Shown here piece by piece: positions 1-7,554 of a stretch of DNA of 64,000 bases; the stretch's first letter is position 1; each line of letters begins with the position of its first letter. Source of the DNA: Mangrovibacterium sp041596335 (GTDB lineage: Bacteria > Bacteroidota > Bacteroidia > Bacteroidales > Prolixibacteraceae); assembly GCF_041596335.1 (NCBI RefSeq), contig NZ_JBFHIT010000009.1, positions 1-64,000 on the forward strand, given 5' to 3'. A model generated the notes under the pieces. That model saw only the letters and a list, made by a program, of their open reading frames with translations, searched no databases and was not told where the DNA came from. The translations under genes and the position numbers were made by a program.

Positions 1-261
1 ACCGTCAGATTTGTAACCGATGTCAACAACAACTTCGCGTTTGTTCATCGAAATTACAGTTCCTTCTTGCACTTCTTTTTCTTGAACAGTGTTCAAAGTG
101 CTGTCATAAAATTTTTCAAGATCATTCTGACGTTGACCGGCGAACCCTGTGTCTTCCGACTCCAGTGCATCCCAATCAAACTCCTCAGTACTTGCTGCAG
201 CAACTTCGGCTACCGGTGCAAGTTCTTCCTTGGGGTCAAGGTTTTCTGTGTTTTCTACCAT
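1..261 (-). CDS. rpsA: 30S ribosomal protein S1, N-terminal part (runs off the window)
   Basis: The reading frame starts with ATG at 259-261 on the minus strand and stays open to base 1, giving 87 residues. It has an acidic N-terminus starting MVENTENLDPKEE, typical of Bacteroidota S1, and then the first S1 RNA-binding domain, recognisable by EGTVISMNKREVVVDIGYKS. S1 binds mRNA on the 30S subunit during initiation. The C-terminal S1 repeats lie outside the window. A well-formed promoter lies just upstream at 313-343. The identification rests on the N-terminal domain only but is characteristic. Confidence 0.93.
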   Translation of the reverse strand, partial: MVENTENLDPKEELAPVAEVAAASTEEFDWDALESEDTGFAGQRQNDLEKFYDSTLNTVQEKEVQEGTVISMNKREVVVDIGYKSDG

Positions 262-312
262 TTTAAATCTCAATTAATTAATAAGTTAGACATTATATTT
301 CCTAATGCGCCG

Positions 313-343
313 CAAAATTAGAATTATTCTGCCTGAATACAAA
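313..343 (-). promoter_or_regulatory. Bacteroidota-type promoter for rpsA
   Basis: Read on the minus strand, TTTG (340-343) is followed after exactly 19 bases by TAATTTTG (313-320), matching the Bacteroidota sigma-ABfr consensus TTTG-N19-TAnnTTTG. It lies about 50 bases upstream of the rpsA start. Expression was not tested; the call is by motif match and position. Confidence 0.68.
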
Positions 344-553
344 GCTTTTAAAGTCTTTTTTGCAATATTTTGTAATGTTGTGACAGAATACTCTAAATTC
401 GATGAATAGAAACCATTGGTCAGAATAATTATGGATTTGAGAAATGCCCGACAAACGACTGAATATTAGGAGGAACAGGGTTTCTGTTAGGATAGAAAGG
501 GGTGCGGATGTAAAAGATCTTTGTTAAATCCGCAGCTGTTTTTCAATGATTTT

Positions 554-584
554 ATTGATTGCTTTTATTAATACAATATTTTTG
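554..584 (+). promoter_or_regulatory. Bacteroidota-type promoter for rfbD
   Basis: ATTG (554-557) is followed after 19 bases by TATTTTTG (577-584), a match to TTTG-N19-TAnnTTTG with one change in the first element. The site lies 46 bases before the rfbD start codon. Confidence 0.5.
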
Positions 585-630
585 AACCACAGATTTACCA
601 AAATCTGATTTATCTATTAAAAATTCTTGC

Positions 631-1503
631 ATGAAAGTATTAGTTACCGGTGCAAACGGGCAGTTAGGGTCAGAGATCAAAGTCAAAGCAAGCGAGTTTC
701 CCAATTTTAATTTTCTGTTTACAGATGTTAATGAATTGGATTTGACAGATTTCGAAGCAGTTAAGTTGTTTTTTGACCGGGAGAAACCATCTTTTGTTAT
801 TAATTGTGCAGCTTACACTGCTGTGGATATTGCCGAAACCGACGTCGAATTGGCTAAATTGATCAATACCAAAGTTCCGGCAAGTTTGGGCAAAGCTGCC
901 AAGGCAGTGGGTTGCAAAGTTGTTCACATTTCAACCGATTACGTCTTTGATGGGCTTTCCTGCACACCATACTTAGAAACAGACTTGGTCGATCCGGACT
1001 CGGTTTATGGGAAAACGAAGTTGAATGGGGAAATCGCATTGGTCAAAGAAAATTCTGCCTCCATGATAATTCGAACTTCGTGGCTGTATTCGGCCTATGG
1101 TACAAATTTCGTGAAAACGATGGTTCGGCTCGGACTGGAGCGTGATGAATTGAAAGTTGTGGCCGATCAGGTTGGAACTCCAACGCATGCCGCTGATCTG
1201 GCCAATGCGATTATGACGATTGTACAGCAGACATCCGTGAATCCGGAGGCTTGGAAAGCAGGGATTTATCATTATTCAAACGAAGGCGTTTGCAGTTGGT
1301 ATGATTTTGCAAAGGCGATTCTCGAATTTTCCGATATAGACTGCAATATCTGTCCAATAACAACCGAGGAGTATCCAACTCCTGCGAAACGTCCCGCGTA
1401 CAGTGTGTTGAATAAATCGAAAATCAAACGTAATTTTGGTATCAAAATTCCTTATTGGCGAGATAGTTTGAAAGGTTGCATTCAGCAATTGAAAGCTCAA
1501 TGA
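631..1503 (+). CDS. rfbD: dTDP-4-dehydrorhamnose reductase
   Basis: The 290-residue protein reduces dTDP-4-dehydro-L-rhamnose to dTDP-L-rhamnose with NAD(P)H, the last step of dTDP-rhamnose synthesis for cell-surface glycans. It is a short-chain dehydrogenase: the nucleotide-binding glycine motif GANGQLG is at residues 7-13, STDYVFDG at 101-108, and the catalytic Y126-x3-K130 pair in YGKTK. The length is normal for RfbD. The usual partners rfbA, rfbB and rfbC are not adjacent here. The next gene, a phosphohexomutase, also works in nucleotide-sugar supply and lies 76 bases downstream on the same strand. Confidence 0.9.
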   Translation: MKVLVTGANGQLGSEIKVKASEFPNFNFLFTDVNELDLTDFEAVKLFFDREKPSFVINCAAYTAVDIAETDVELAKLINTKVPASLGKAAKAVGCKVVHISTDYVFDGLSCTPYLETDLVDPDSVYGKTKLNGEIALVKENSASMIIRTSWLYSAYGTNFVKTMVRLGLERDELKVVADQVGTPTHAADLANAIMTIVQQTSVNPEAWKAGIYHYSNEGVCSWYDFAKAILEFSDIDCNICPITTEEYPTPAKRPAYSVLNKSKIKRNFGIKIPYWRDSLKGCIQQLKAQ

Positions 1504-1579
1504 GTTTGAGTTAGTGTGGCAATATCAGGAGCATTAAAATCCGATAAAAAGTAAAATACATAACCTAAAAAAAGATATT

Positions 1580-3325
1580 ATGACAACTAAAGATGATGTG
1601 TTAAACATGGTGATCGCTAAAGCTCAGGCATGGTTGAGTGAGGTTTACGATGCTGAAACACGGTCGGAAGTTCAACGGATGTTGAGCAAAGAAGATAAAA
1701 CCGATTTGATCGATTCATTTTACAAAGACCTGGAGTTTGGTACCGGGGGGTTGCGTGGAATCATGGGAGCCGGTACAAACCGGATGAATATTTATACTGT
1801 AGGAGCTGCAACTCAGGGGCTGAGCAATTATCTGAATAAGGAATTTGCCGGACAGGAAATAAAAGTGGCCATCGGTTACGACTGCCGCAATAATAGTCGT
1901 TTGTATGCCGAAAAGAGTGCTGATATTTTTTCTGCAAACGGCATTAAAGTTTACCTTTTCGAAGATCTGCGTCCTACACCGGAGTTGTCATTCGCTATCC
2001 GCGAATTGGGATGTCAAAGTGGAATTATACTAACTGCGTCGCACAACCCGAAAGAATACAATGGCTACAAGGCATATTGGACTGATGGATCTCAAATTGT
2101 AGGACCGCACGATAAAAATATCATCACTGAAGTTGGACAAGTAAAGGTCGAAGATATCAAATTTGAAGGCAACAAAGATCTGATTGAGATTTTGGGTGAT
2201 GATATGGATCAGAAATTTCTGGAGAAAGTAAAAACAGTTTCATTAGCTCCGGAGATTGTAGCGAAACACAAAGACCTGAAAATAGTTTATACTCCGATTC
2301 ATGGTACAGGTGTGAAATTGATTCCTGCCGCATTCCGTGCTTTTGGCTTCGAAAATATCATCAACGTACCCGAACAAGATGTTGTAAGCGGCGATTTTCC
2401 AACGGTTGTTTCTCCAAACCCGGAGGAAGCTGCAGCTTTGGATATGGCCATGAAAAAAGGTCTGGAGGTTGATGCAGATGTGGTGATGGCTTCTGACCCC
2501 GATTCGGATCGCTTAGGGGTTGCTGTAAAAAATGACAAAGGCGAATTTGTAATCCTAAATGGTAACCAAACAGCGTTGTTGTTTATTTATTATATCATTA
2601 CCCGGATGAAGGAGAAAAATGCGCTTGTTGGTAACGAGTTCATTGTAAAAACCATTGTTTCAACCGAAAAGATCGCCGATGTTGCCCGGGCAAACGGGAT
2701 CGAATATTTCGACGTATTTACCGGATTCAAATACATTGCAGAAATTATTCGCGATCTCGAAGGTCAGAAAAAATACATTGGAGGTGGCGAAGAAAGCTTT
2801 GGTTTTATGCCGGCCGATTTTGTTCGTGACAAAGATGCTGTTTCAGCATGTGCATTGATGGGCGAAATTGCAGCTTGGGCCAAAGACCAGGGCAAAACGC
2901 TGTACGAACTGGTTCAGGATATTTACCTGCAATACGGTTACTCTAAAGAGAAGATGAAATATATTGTTCGTCCGGGAAAGACAGGCGCTGACGAAATCAA
3001 ACAGATGATGGTGAATTTCCGCAGTAATCCTCCTAAAAATTTAGGTGGAAGCAAGTTGAAAATTGTAAAAGACTACGCTGATTTGAGTGAGAAGAATGTA
3101 TTAACCGGCGAAGTGTCGAAAATTGATCAGAAAATTACTGCTGATGTGATGCAGTTTTTCACCGAAGACGGAACAAAAATCTCCGTTCGTCCATCGGGAA
3201 CTGAGCCTAAAATTAAATTCTATTTTGAGGTAGCCGGAAAACTGAATTCACGCGCCGATTTTGACGCCGTTGAAGACGCAGCAGAAGCGAAAATTGACGC
3301 CATTATGGCTGAATTGGAGTTGTAA
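1580..3325 (+). CDS. Phospho-sugar mutase (phosphoglucomutase/phosphomannomutase family)
   Basis: This 581-residue alpha-D-phosphohexomutase interconverts hexose 1- and 6-phosphates through a phosphoserine. The N-terminal substrate motif LEFGTGGLRG is at 51-60, the phosphoserine loop TASHNP has Ser154, the metal loop DPDSDR is at 306-311, the sugar-binding loop GGGEESFGF lies in the third domain, and the phosphate loop RPSGTEPK is near the C-terminus. The length fits the long PgcA-type branch found in Firmicutes and Bacteroidota. Substrate preference, glucose or mannose, cannot be told from sequence alone. A 116-bp segment (2995-3110) recurs at 5282-5397. A bidirectional hairpin terminator follows. 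Confidence 0.9.
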   Translation: MTTKDDVLNMVIAKAQAWLSEVYDAETRSEVQRMLSKEDKTDLIDSFYKDLEFGTGGLRGIMGAGTNRMNIYTVGAATQGLSNYLNKEFAGQEIKVAIGYDCRNNSRLYAEKSADIFSANGIKVYLFEDLRPTPELSFAIRELGCQSGIILTASHNPKEYNGYKAYWTDGSQIVGPHDKNIITEVGQVKVEDIKFEGNKDLIEILGDDMDQKFLEKVKTVSLAPEIVAKHKDLKIVYTPIHGTGVKLIPAAFRAFGFENIINVPEQDVVSGDFPTVVSPNPEEAAALDMAMKKGLEVDADVVMASDPDSDRLGVAVKNDKGEFVILNGNQTALLFIYYIITRMKEKNALVGNEFIVKTIVSTEKIADVARANGIEYFDVFTGFKYIAEIIRDLEGQKKYIGGGEESFGFMPADFVRDKDAVSACALMGEIAAWAKDQGKTLYELVQDIYLQYGYSKEKMKYIVRPGKTGADEIKQMMVNFRSNPPKNLGGSKLKIVKDYADLSEKNVLTGEVSKIDQKITADVMQFFTEDGTKISVRPSGTEPKIKFYFEVAGKLNSRADFDAVEDAAEAKIDAIMAELEL

Positions 3326-3342
3326 AAAAAAGGCATCCTTTA

Positions 3343-3382
3343 CTAATAAAAGGCGAGCTTCTTTTGAGGCTCGCCTTATTAG
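3343..3382. terminator. Bidirectional hairpin terminator
   Basis: CTAATAAAAGGCGAGC (3343-3358) pairs with GCTCGCCTTATTAG (3369-3382), with two unpaired bases in the left arm and a 10-base loop. It sits between convergent genes ending at 3325 and 3415, so it can serve both. Confidence 0.75.
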
Positions 3383-3414
3383 TTCATATAATATTGTTCT
3401 TGAGTTAGATAGGG

Positions 3415-5025
3415 CTAGTTTTTTACAAAAATAGGGTTGGAATAAAACCAGAGATCATCAAAAGCTTTGGATGCGTCGTTGGGGCTATTTAGATCATCTG
3501 CCAGAGGATTGCCTGCCTCGTCAGTTTGCATGCTTACGTTCAACCCAAAGTTTGAACCACGAAGACGGAAGTACATGTCGCTGCTGATCTCCGAATATTT
3601 GAACGAAATCTTTTTCCATCCATCACCAAGATCTTCCCATTTTTTACTTTCGATTCCGTTGCTGTCAATTGTTCCTCCTGTTGCATCGAAACGTGCAATG
3701 ACACTCGTAGTCGATGTTACATCATCAACAGAATAGTCGGCGCTACCGGGTGTGATAATACCTTTAACTTTACCGGCAATGATATCAATATGATCAAGTT
3801 CCGGATTGGTGTATGAACTGTACGTGTTGTTGTTGGGGGTTGAAGGGTCATGCACGAGAATACTGATTGTCGTAGAGTTACCTGAAATATATGCAGTTTG
3901 GCCCATGGTTTGGCCTTCGACTGTGAAATCCAAGGCGTCTATCAAATCACCGCTAACCACAAAAGAGTTACCTGAGCGAAGTCCGTCAATAATCGATTGG
4001 GCATCGTTTAAATCGCTAACATAAGTGTATGTTTTTTGGTACTCTCCAGGATAAAAATCACCGTCAATATTATGAAAGTCGGAATTTGCAAATAACCAGA
4101 ATTTACGGCCTTCGCTCAACAACGCATCCCACAAACCGCCTACCTTGGCTGCGTATACACCGCAACCTCCGTAAGTGCCGCCACCATCAGCACTTGAACT
4201 GTATCCACCTCGGTTGGATGACTTTTGGTGACCTGGCATACTTTCGAAACCAAAACAAACACTAGGGCCAGCATTATTCATGTCACGGAAATCAGAGATC
4301 GAATATAAGCCTTTTCGTTCTGGATGTGCAGGAACAACGTAGCTGGTATTTTTATAATTGTTTTCCATCCAAGTGATCGCTTCGATGGTTTTTTCATGAC
4401 CATCTACCGCGCTTTTTGTCCAATTGTTGGCACCTCCCTGCGTATCAGTGTCACTGCCATCAAATTTGTATTCGAACTCCGCCATCGGGTCAGCATTTGG
4501 CGCCGATAAAAACTGGTTGGTAATAATTGCCGTACTGGCATGCTCATGTCCGGGGACATTCCATTCCAGTCCCTGAATGATTGATTTTGTAAAGAATGTT
4601 CCTCTGGCTTTCAGAACCTCAGGGAATGAATACTCCTTGATTATCTGCCATCTCCACATTGCCTGATGATTACCCTGTGTTTTGTAATCGCCTGAAATAG
4701 TCACATCGCTTTCTTCATCCCAGTAAACAGTAGTTCCTAAATCAGTTCCGGATTTTCTGCCATCACGTTCGCGATAACCTCCATGTTCGCTGTTTGCCCA
4801 CCAGTCAAGATCGTATTCATTGTTTTTGGACATTACGTGTCCAAATGACCAAGACCCATCGGTAAAAGTTGAGTGTTGGTGAAAATCTCCCGCAACATAG
4901 TGGGGGTCTATTTCCGTGATCGTTGGTGTATCGTCACCTTTTTCCACTTCCTCACACGCGGTGAAAAACATAGGTGTTACAAGAAATAACACACTAACAA
5001 GATTGAATAAACTCATTTTCTTCAT
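3415..5025 (-). CDS. Lipoprotein with PHP-type metal-dependent phosphoesterase domain
   Basis: The 536-residue protein has a lipoprotein signal peptide with lipobox FTAC (Cys24) and a short acidic linker, so it is exported and probably surface- or periplasm-exposed. The mature part opens with the PHP metal-binding signature DFHQHSTFTDG (residues 47-57, His49 and His51), followed by WANSEHGG and, in the middle, ANSDFHN, all typical of the PHP fold. The last 170 residues look like a beta-rich domain. PHP proteins hydrolyse phosphoesters, but the substrate of secreted members is unknown and I do not assign one. It is transcribed alone; the downstream hairpin is shared with the phosphohexomutase. 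Confidence 0.75.
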   Translation of the reverse strand: MKKMSLFNLVSVLFLVTPMFFTACEEVEKGDDTPTITEIDPHYVAGDFHQHSTFTDGSWSFGHVMSKNNEYDLDWWANSEHGGYRERDGRKSGTDLGTTVYWDEESDVTISGDYKTQGNHQAMWRWQIIKEYSFPEVLKARGTFFTKSIIQGLEWNVPGHEHASTAIITNQFLSAPNADPMAEFEYKFDGSDTDTQGGANNWTKSAVDGHEKTIEAITWMENNYKNTSYVVPAHPERKGLYSISDFRDMNNAGPSVCFGFESMPGHQKSSNRGGYSSSADGGGTYGGCGVYAAKVGGLWDALLSEGRKFWLFANSDFHNIDGDFYPGEYQKTYTYVSDLNDAQSIIDGLRSGNSFVVSGDLIDALDFTVEGQTMGQTAYISGNSTTISILVHDPSTPNNNTYSSYTNPELDHIDIIAGKVKGIITPGSADYSVDDVTSTTSVIARFDATGGTIDSNGIESKKWEDLGDGWKKISFKYSEISSDMYFRLRGSNFGLNVSMQTDEAGNPLADDLNSPNDASKAFDDLWFYSNPIFVKN

Positions 5026-5281
5026 AGCTGATTTTTTTGTTTTGTTTTTTATTTTGATGCTGCAAGATTAGTGGAAGCATGTGACCCGAAAATTAAGGCA
5101 GTATAAAATGAAAATATTTTATTTGAACATAGTTTCAATAGATTATTAAGAATGGATACGAATATTGATTTTGATTCGAGAAAGTGATTTGGAAATAATA
5201 ATAAGAATTCAGTTAAATAAGTACAGCATTTCAGATAAATCTACTGGGCATCTTCTTTAGCGGAACAGTTGACGTTTGGCC

Positions 5282-5397
5282 AATCAAACAGATGATGGTG
5301 AATTTCCGCAGTAATACTCCTGAAAATATAGGTGGAAGCAAGTTGAAAATTGTAAAAGTCTACGCTGATTTGAGTAAGAAGAATGTGTTAACCGGCG
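5282..5397 (+). pseudogene. Duplicated internal fragment of the phosphohexomutase gene
   Basis: These 116 bases align without gaps to 2995-3110 inside the phosphohexomutase gene and differ at six positions by eye (about 95 percent identity). The copy has no start codon and no flanking homology to the rest of the gene, so it cannot encode a mutase. The similarity ends abruptly at ACCGGCG (5391-5397), close to the M13 peptidase relic. Confidence 0.9.
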
Positions 5398-5416
5398 GCA
5401 CCTACTCGTGTTTAGC

Positions 5417-5542
5417 TTACCAAATTACCACACGTTCGTTCGCCGGTAAAAACATATAATCTCCCTGTGTTACATCGAACGCAGCATAAAACTCAGGCGT
5501 ATTACGCAGCGAACCGAGTACCCGGTAGCGCCCTAGTCCGAA
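5417..5542 (-). pseudogene. C-terminal remnant of an M13 (PepO/neprilysin-type) peptidase
   Basis: On the minus strand an open stretch of 41 codons ends at a TAA (5417-5419). It contains GRYRVLGSLRNTPEFYAAF and ends with ERVVIW, the C-terminal signature of M13 zinc metallopeptidases (PepO family), which end in a similar Arg-x-x-x-Trp. The catalytic HExxH and GENIAD-type regions, over 600 residues in an intact enzyme, are absent; upstream sequence is the guaA leader. It is therefore a broken gene end. An intact copy may exist elsewhere in the genome. Confidence 0.8.
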
Positions 5543-5609
5543 GTCTTAGGTTTTGTTATCAAATTGGCCAATGTGTTCAATTTAACTTCTCATCTGAAGA
5601 CTATTTTTC

Positions 5610-5617
5610 TATCTTTG
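5610..5617 (+). promoter_or_regulatory. Promoter -7 element for guaA
   Basis: TATCTTTG matches the Bacteroidota -7 consensus TAnnTTTG and lies 24 bases before the chosen guaA start. No good TTTG is seen 19 bases upstream, so only the -7 element is claimed. Confidence 0.5.
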
Positions 5618-5640
5618 CGCTTTCAATAAAAATCAGATTC

Positions 5641-7170
5641 ATGCAAGAGAAAATTCTTATTCTTGATTTTGGTTCCCAGTACACGCAATTGATCGGACGA
5701 CGTGTGCGCGAGCTGAATATCTATTGTGAAATTCACCCGTTTAACCATTTTCCGGCAATCGACGAAACAGTGAAAGGTGTAATCCTGAGTGGTAGTCCTT
5801 CATCTGTTCGCGACGAAAATGCACCAATCCCTGATCTTTCAGCTATCAAAGGGAAGATGCCTCTGCTAGGCGTTTGCTATGGAGCGCAGTATTTGGCACA
5901 TTTTTACGGAGGTGAAGTGCTGCCGTCCAACACACGTGAGTATGGACGTGCTAACCTGGGGTATATCGATCAGGAAAACGAATTATTCAAACATTTGTCT
6001 TTAAACACACAGGTTTGGATGTCGCATGGCGATACCATCGAGCGTCTGCCTGAAAACTATAAAATTATAGCTTCGACTGGCGATGTGAAAAATGCCGCCT
6101 ATAAAATTGAAGGTGAAACGACTTATGCGATTCAGTTTCACCCCGAAGTTTATCACACCACAGAAGGGACACAATTGCTGAAAAATTTTGCCGTTGAAAT
6201 TTGTGGCTGCAAGCAAGATTGGACTCCTTCGTCATTTATTGATACTACAGTTGCCCAACTGAAAGAAAAACTTGGAGACGATAAAGTTGTTTTGGGTCTT
6301 TCAGGAGGTGTTGACTCGACCGTTGCCGGTGTATTGCTACATAAAGCGATTGGCAAAAACCTGACTTGTATTTTTGTCGATAATGGCTTGCTGCGGAAAA
6401 ATGAATTTCAAGGAGTCCTGGATTCGTACAAACACATGGGATTGAATGTAATTGGTGTGAATGCCAAAGAAAAATTCTGGAATGATTTAGCCGGAATCAC
6501 AGATCCCGAACAAAAACGCAAAATTATTGGCCGCGACTTCATTGAAGTTTTTGACGAAGAAGCTCACAAACTTCAGGATGTGAAATGGTTGGCTCAAGGA
6601 ACCATCTATCCCGATGTTATTGAATCGGTTTCTGTAAACGGACCTTCAGCAACGATTAAATCGCACCATAACGTAGGCGGATTGCCAGAGAAAATGAAGT
6701 TGAAAGTAGTTGAACCACTGAACCTACTTTTTAAAGACGAAGTTCGTCGGGTTGGAAAAGCACTGGGAATTAACGACGAGCTGCTTGGTCGCCATCCTTT
6801 CCCCGGACCGGGATTGGGAATCCGGATCTTAAGTGATGTGACTCCTGAGAAAGTGCGCATTCTGCAAGAAGCCGATTCAATTTTTATCAATGGATTGAAA
6901 GAATGGGGATTGTACGACAATGTTTGGCAGGCGGGTGTAATGCTTCTGCCGGTTCAATCAGTTGGAGTAATGGGCGACGAGCGCACCTATGAAAATGTGG
7001 TCGCGTTGCGTGCAGTCATGTCAACCGACGGAATGACCGCCGACTGGGTTCATTTGCCATATGAATTTTTAGCAAAAATGTCGAACGAGATTATCAATCG
7101 CGTACGTGGTATCAATCGCGTAGTTTACGATATTAGCTCTAAACCGCCAGCAACAATTGAGTGGGAATAA
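5641..7170 (+). CDS. guaA: GMP synthase (glutamine-hydrolysing)
   Basis: The 509-residue protein converts XMP to GMP using glutamine and ATP. The N-terminal class I glutamine amidotransferase domain carries the nucleophile Cys79 in GVCYGAQ and the His-Glu pair in HPEVYH. The ATP pyrophosphatase domain follows, with P-loop SGGVDS, and the dimerisation domain ends with the family signature KPPATIEWE. I chose ATG 5641 because MQEKILILDFGSQYTQLIG is the family N-terminus. The frame stays open upstream to 5467, but that part is antisense to the peptidase relic and precedes the -7 element. A hairpin terminator follows. Confidence 0.96.
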   Translation: MQEKILILDFGSQYTQLIGRRVRELNIYCEIHPFNHFPAIDETVKGVILSGSPSSVRDENAPIPDLSAIKGKMPLLGVCYGAQYLAHFYGGEVLPSNTREYGRANLGYIDQENELFKHLSLNTQVWMSHGDTIERLPENYKIIASTGDVKNAAYKIEGETTYAIQFHPEVYHTTEGTQLLKNFAVEICGCKQDWTPSSFIDTTVAQLKEKLGDDKVVLGLSGGVDSTVAGVLLHKAIGKNLTCIFVDNGLLRKNEFQGVLDSYKHMGLNVIGVNAKEKFWNDLAGITDPEQKRKIIGRDFIEVFDEEAHKLQDVKWLAQGTIYPDVIESVSVNGPSATIKSHHNVGGLPEKMKLKVVEPLNLLFKDEVRRVGKALGINDELLGRHPFPGPGLGIRILSDVTPEKVRILQEADSIFINGLKEWGLYDNVWQAGVMLLPVQSVGVMGDERTYENVVALRAVMSTDGMTADWVHLPYEFLAKMSNEIINRVRGINRVVYDISSKPPATIEWE

Positions 7171-7192
7171 TTTCGTTAATCCAGAGATATAG

Positions 7193-7220
7193 AAAAGGGA
7201 GCCGAATGGTTCCCTTTTTT
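7193..7220 (+). terminator. Rho-independent terminator of guaA
   Basis: AAAAGGGAGCC (7193-7203) pairs with GGTTCCCTTTT after a GAAT loop, with one G-T pair, and runs into six Ts. It starts 22 bases after the guaA stop. Confidence 0.8.
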
Positions 7221-7554
7221 GCGTTTCCATTTTCAATTTCTCTTCAAATTAAACTCTTTCCAATATATTTTTACCCAAGCGATCGCATTGAAAACGGAAC
7301 AAGTTTAGACGGATGGTGTGGTCTCGTGATGAAAATAAAAAGTTGACCAATAAACATTGCACGCAATAAATCTGAATTCCTGTTAACCTTTCTTAAGTGT
7401 TATCTGTTTTGTCTAAAGGGGATATTATTCTATCTTTAGCTTTCAATGCAAAACTACTTTTCGAACCATTTCTTGTGCGCATTTGAAAGCACTATGAATG
7501 GTTTTTTAATTGAATACAGATCGATAGACCGAACTATCGAGGGAGGAAACAATA
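7221..7554. other. Intergenic region upstream of the processing protease
   Basis: Apart from the promoter at 7408-7438 I see no gene, tRNA or stable hairpin here. The transcript leader would be about 110 bases long. Confidence 0.5.
7408..7438 (+). promoter_or_regulatory. Bacteroidota-type promoter for the S41 protease operon
   Basis: TTTG (7408-7411) is followed after 19 bases by TATCTTTA (7431-7438), one mismatch from TTTG-N19-TAnnTTTG. Confidence 0.55.

Larger units (their letters stand above)
262..630. other. Intergenic region between rpsA and rfbD
   Basis: This divergent gap holds the rpsA promoter (313-343) and a promoter-like site for rfbD (554-584). I see no open frame of gene character, no tRNA and no strong hairpin in the remaining sequence. 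Confidence 0.6.
5026..5640. other. Intergenic region carrying gene relics
   Basis: The first 250 bases are AT-rich with no gene I can name. From 5282 there are two adjacent gene fragments, described separately: a copy of part of the phosphohexomutase gene and the 3-prime end of an M13 peptidase gene on the other strand. The guaA leader follows from about 5600. The mixture suggests an old rearrangement scar. Confidence 0.7.

Noticed and set aside
5467..5640. N-terminal extension of guaA in the same open frame
   Set aside because: This part is antisense to the M13 peptidase relic, precedes the -7 element, and GuaA proteins begin with the motif at 5641.
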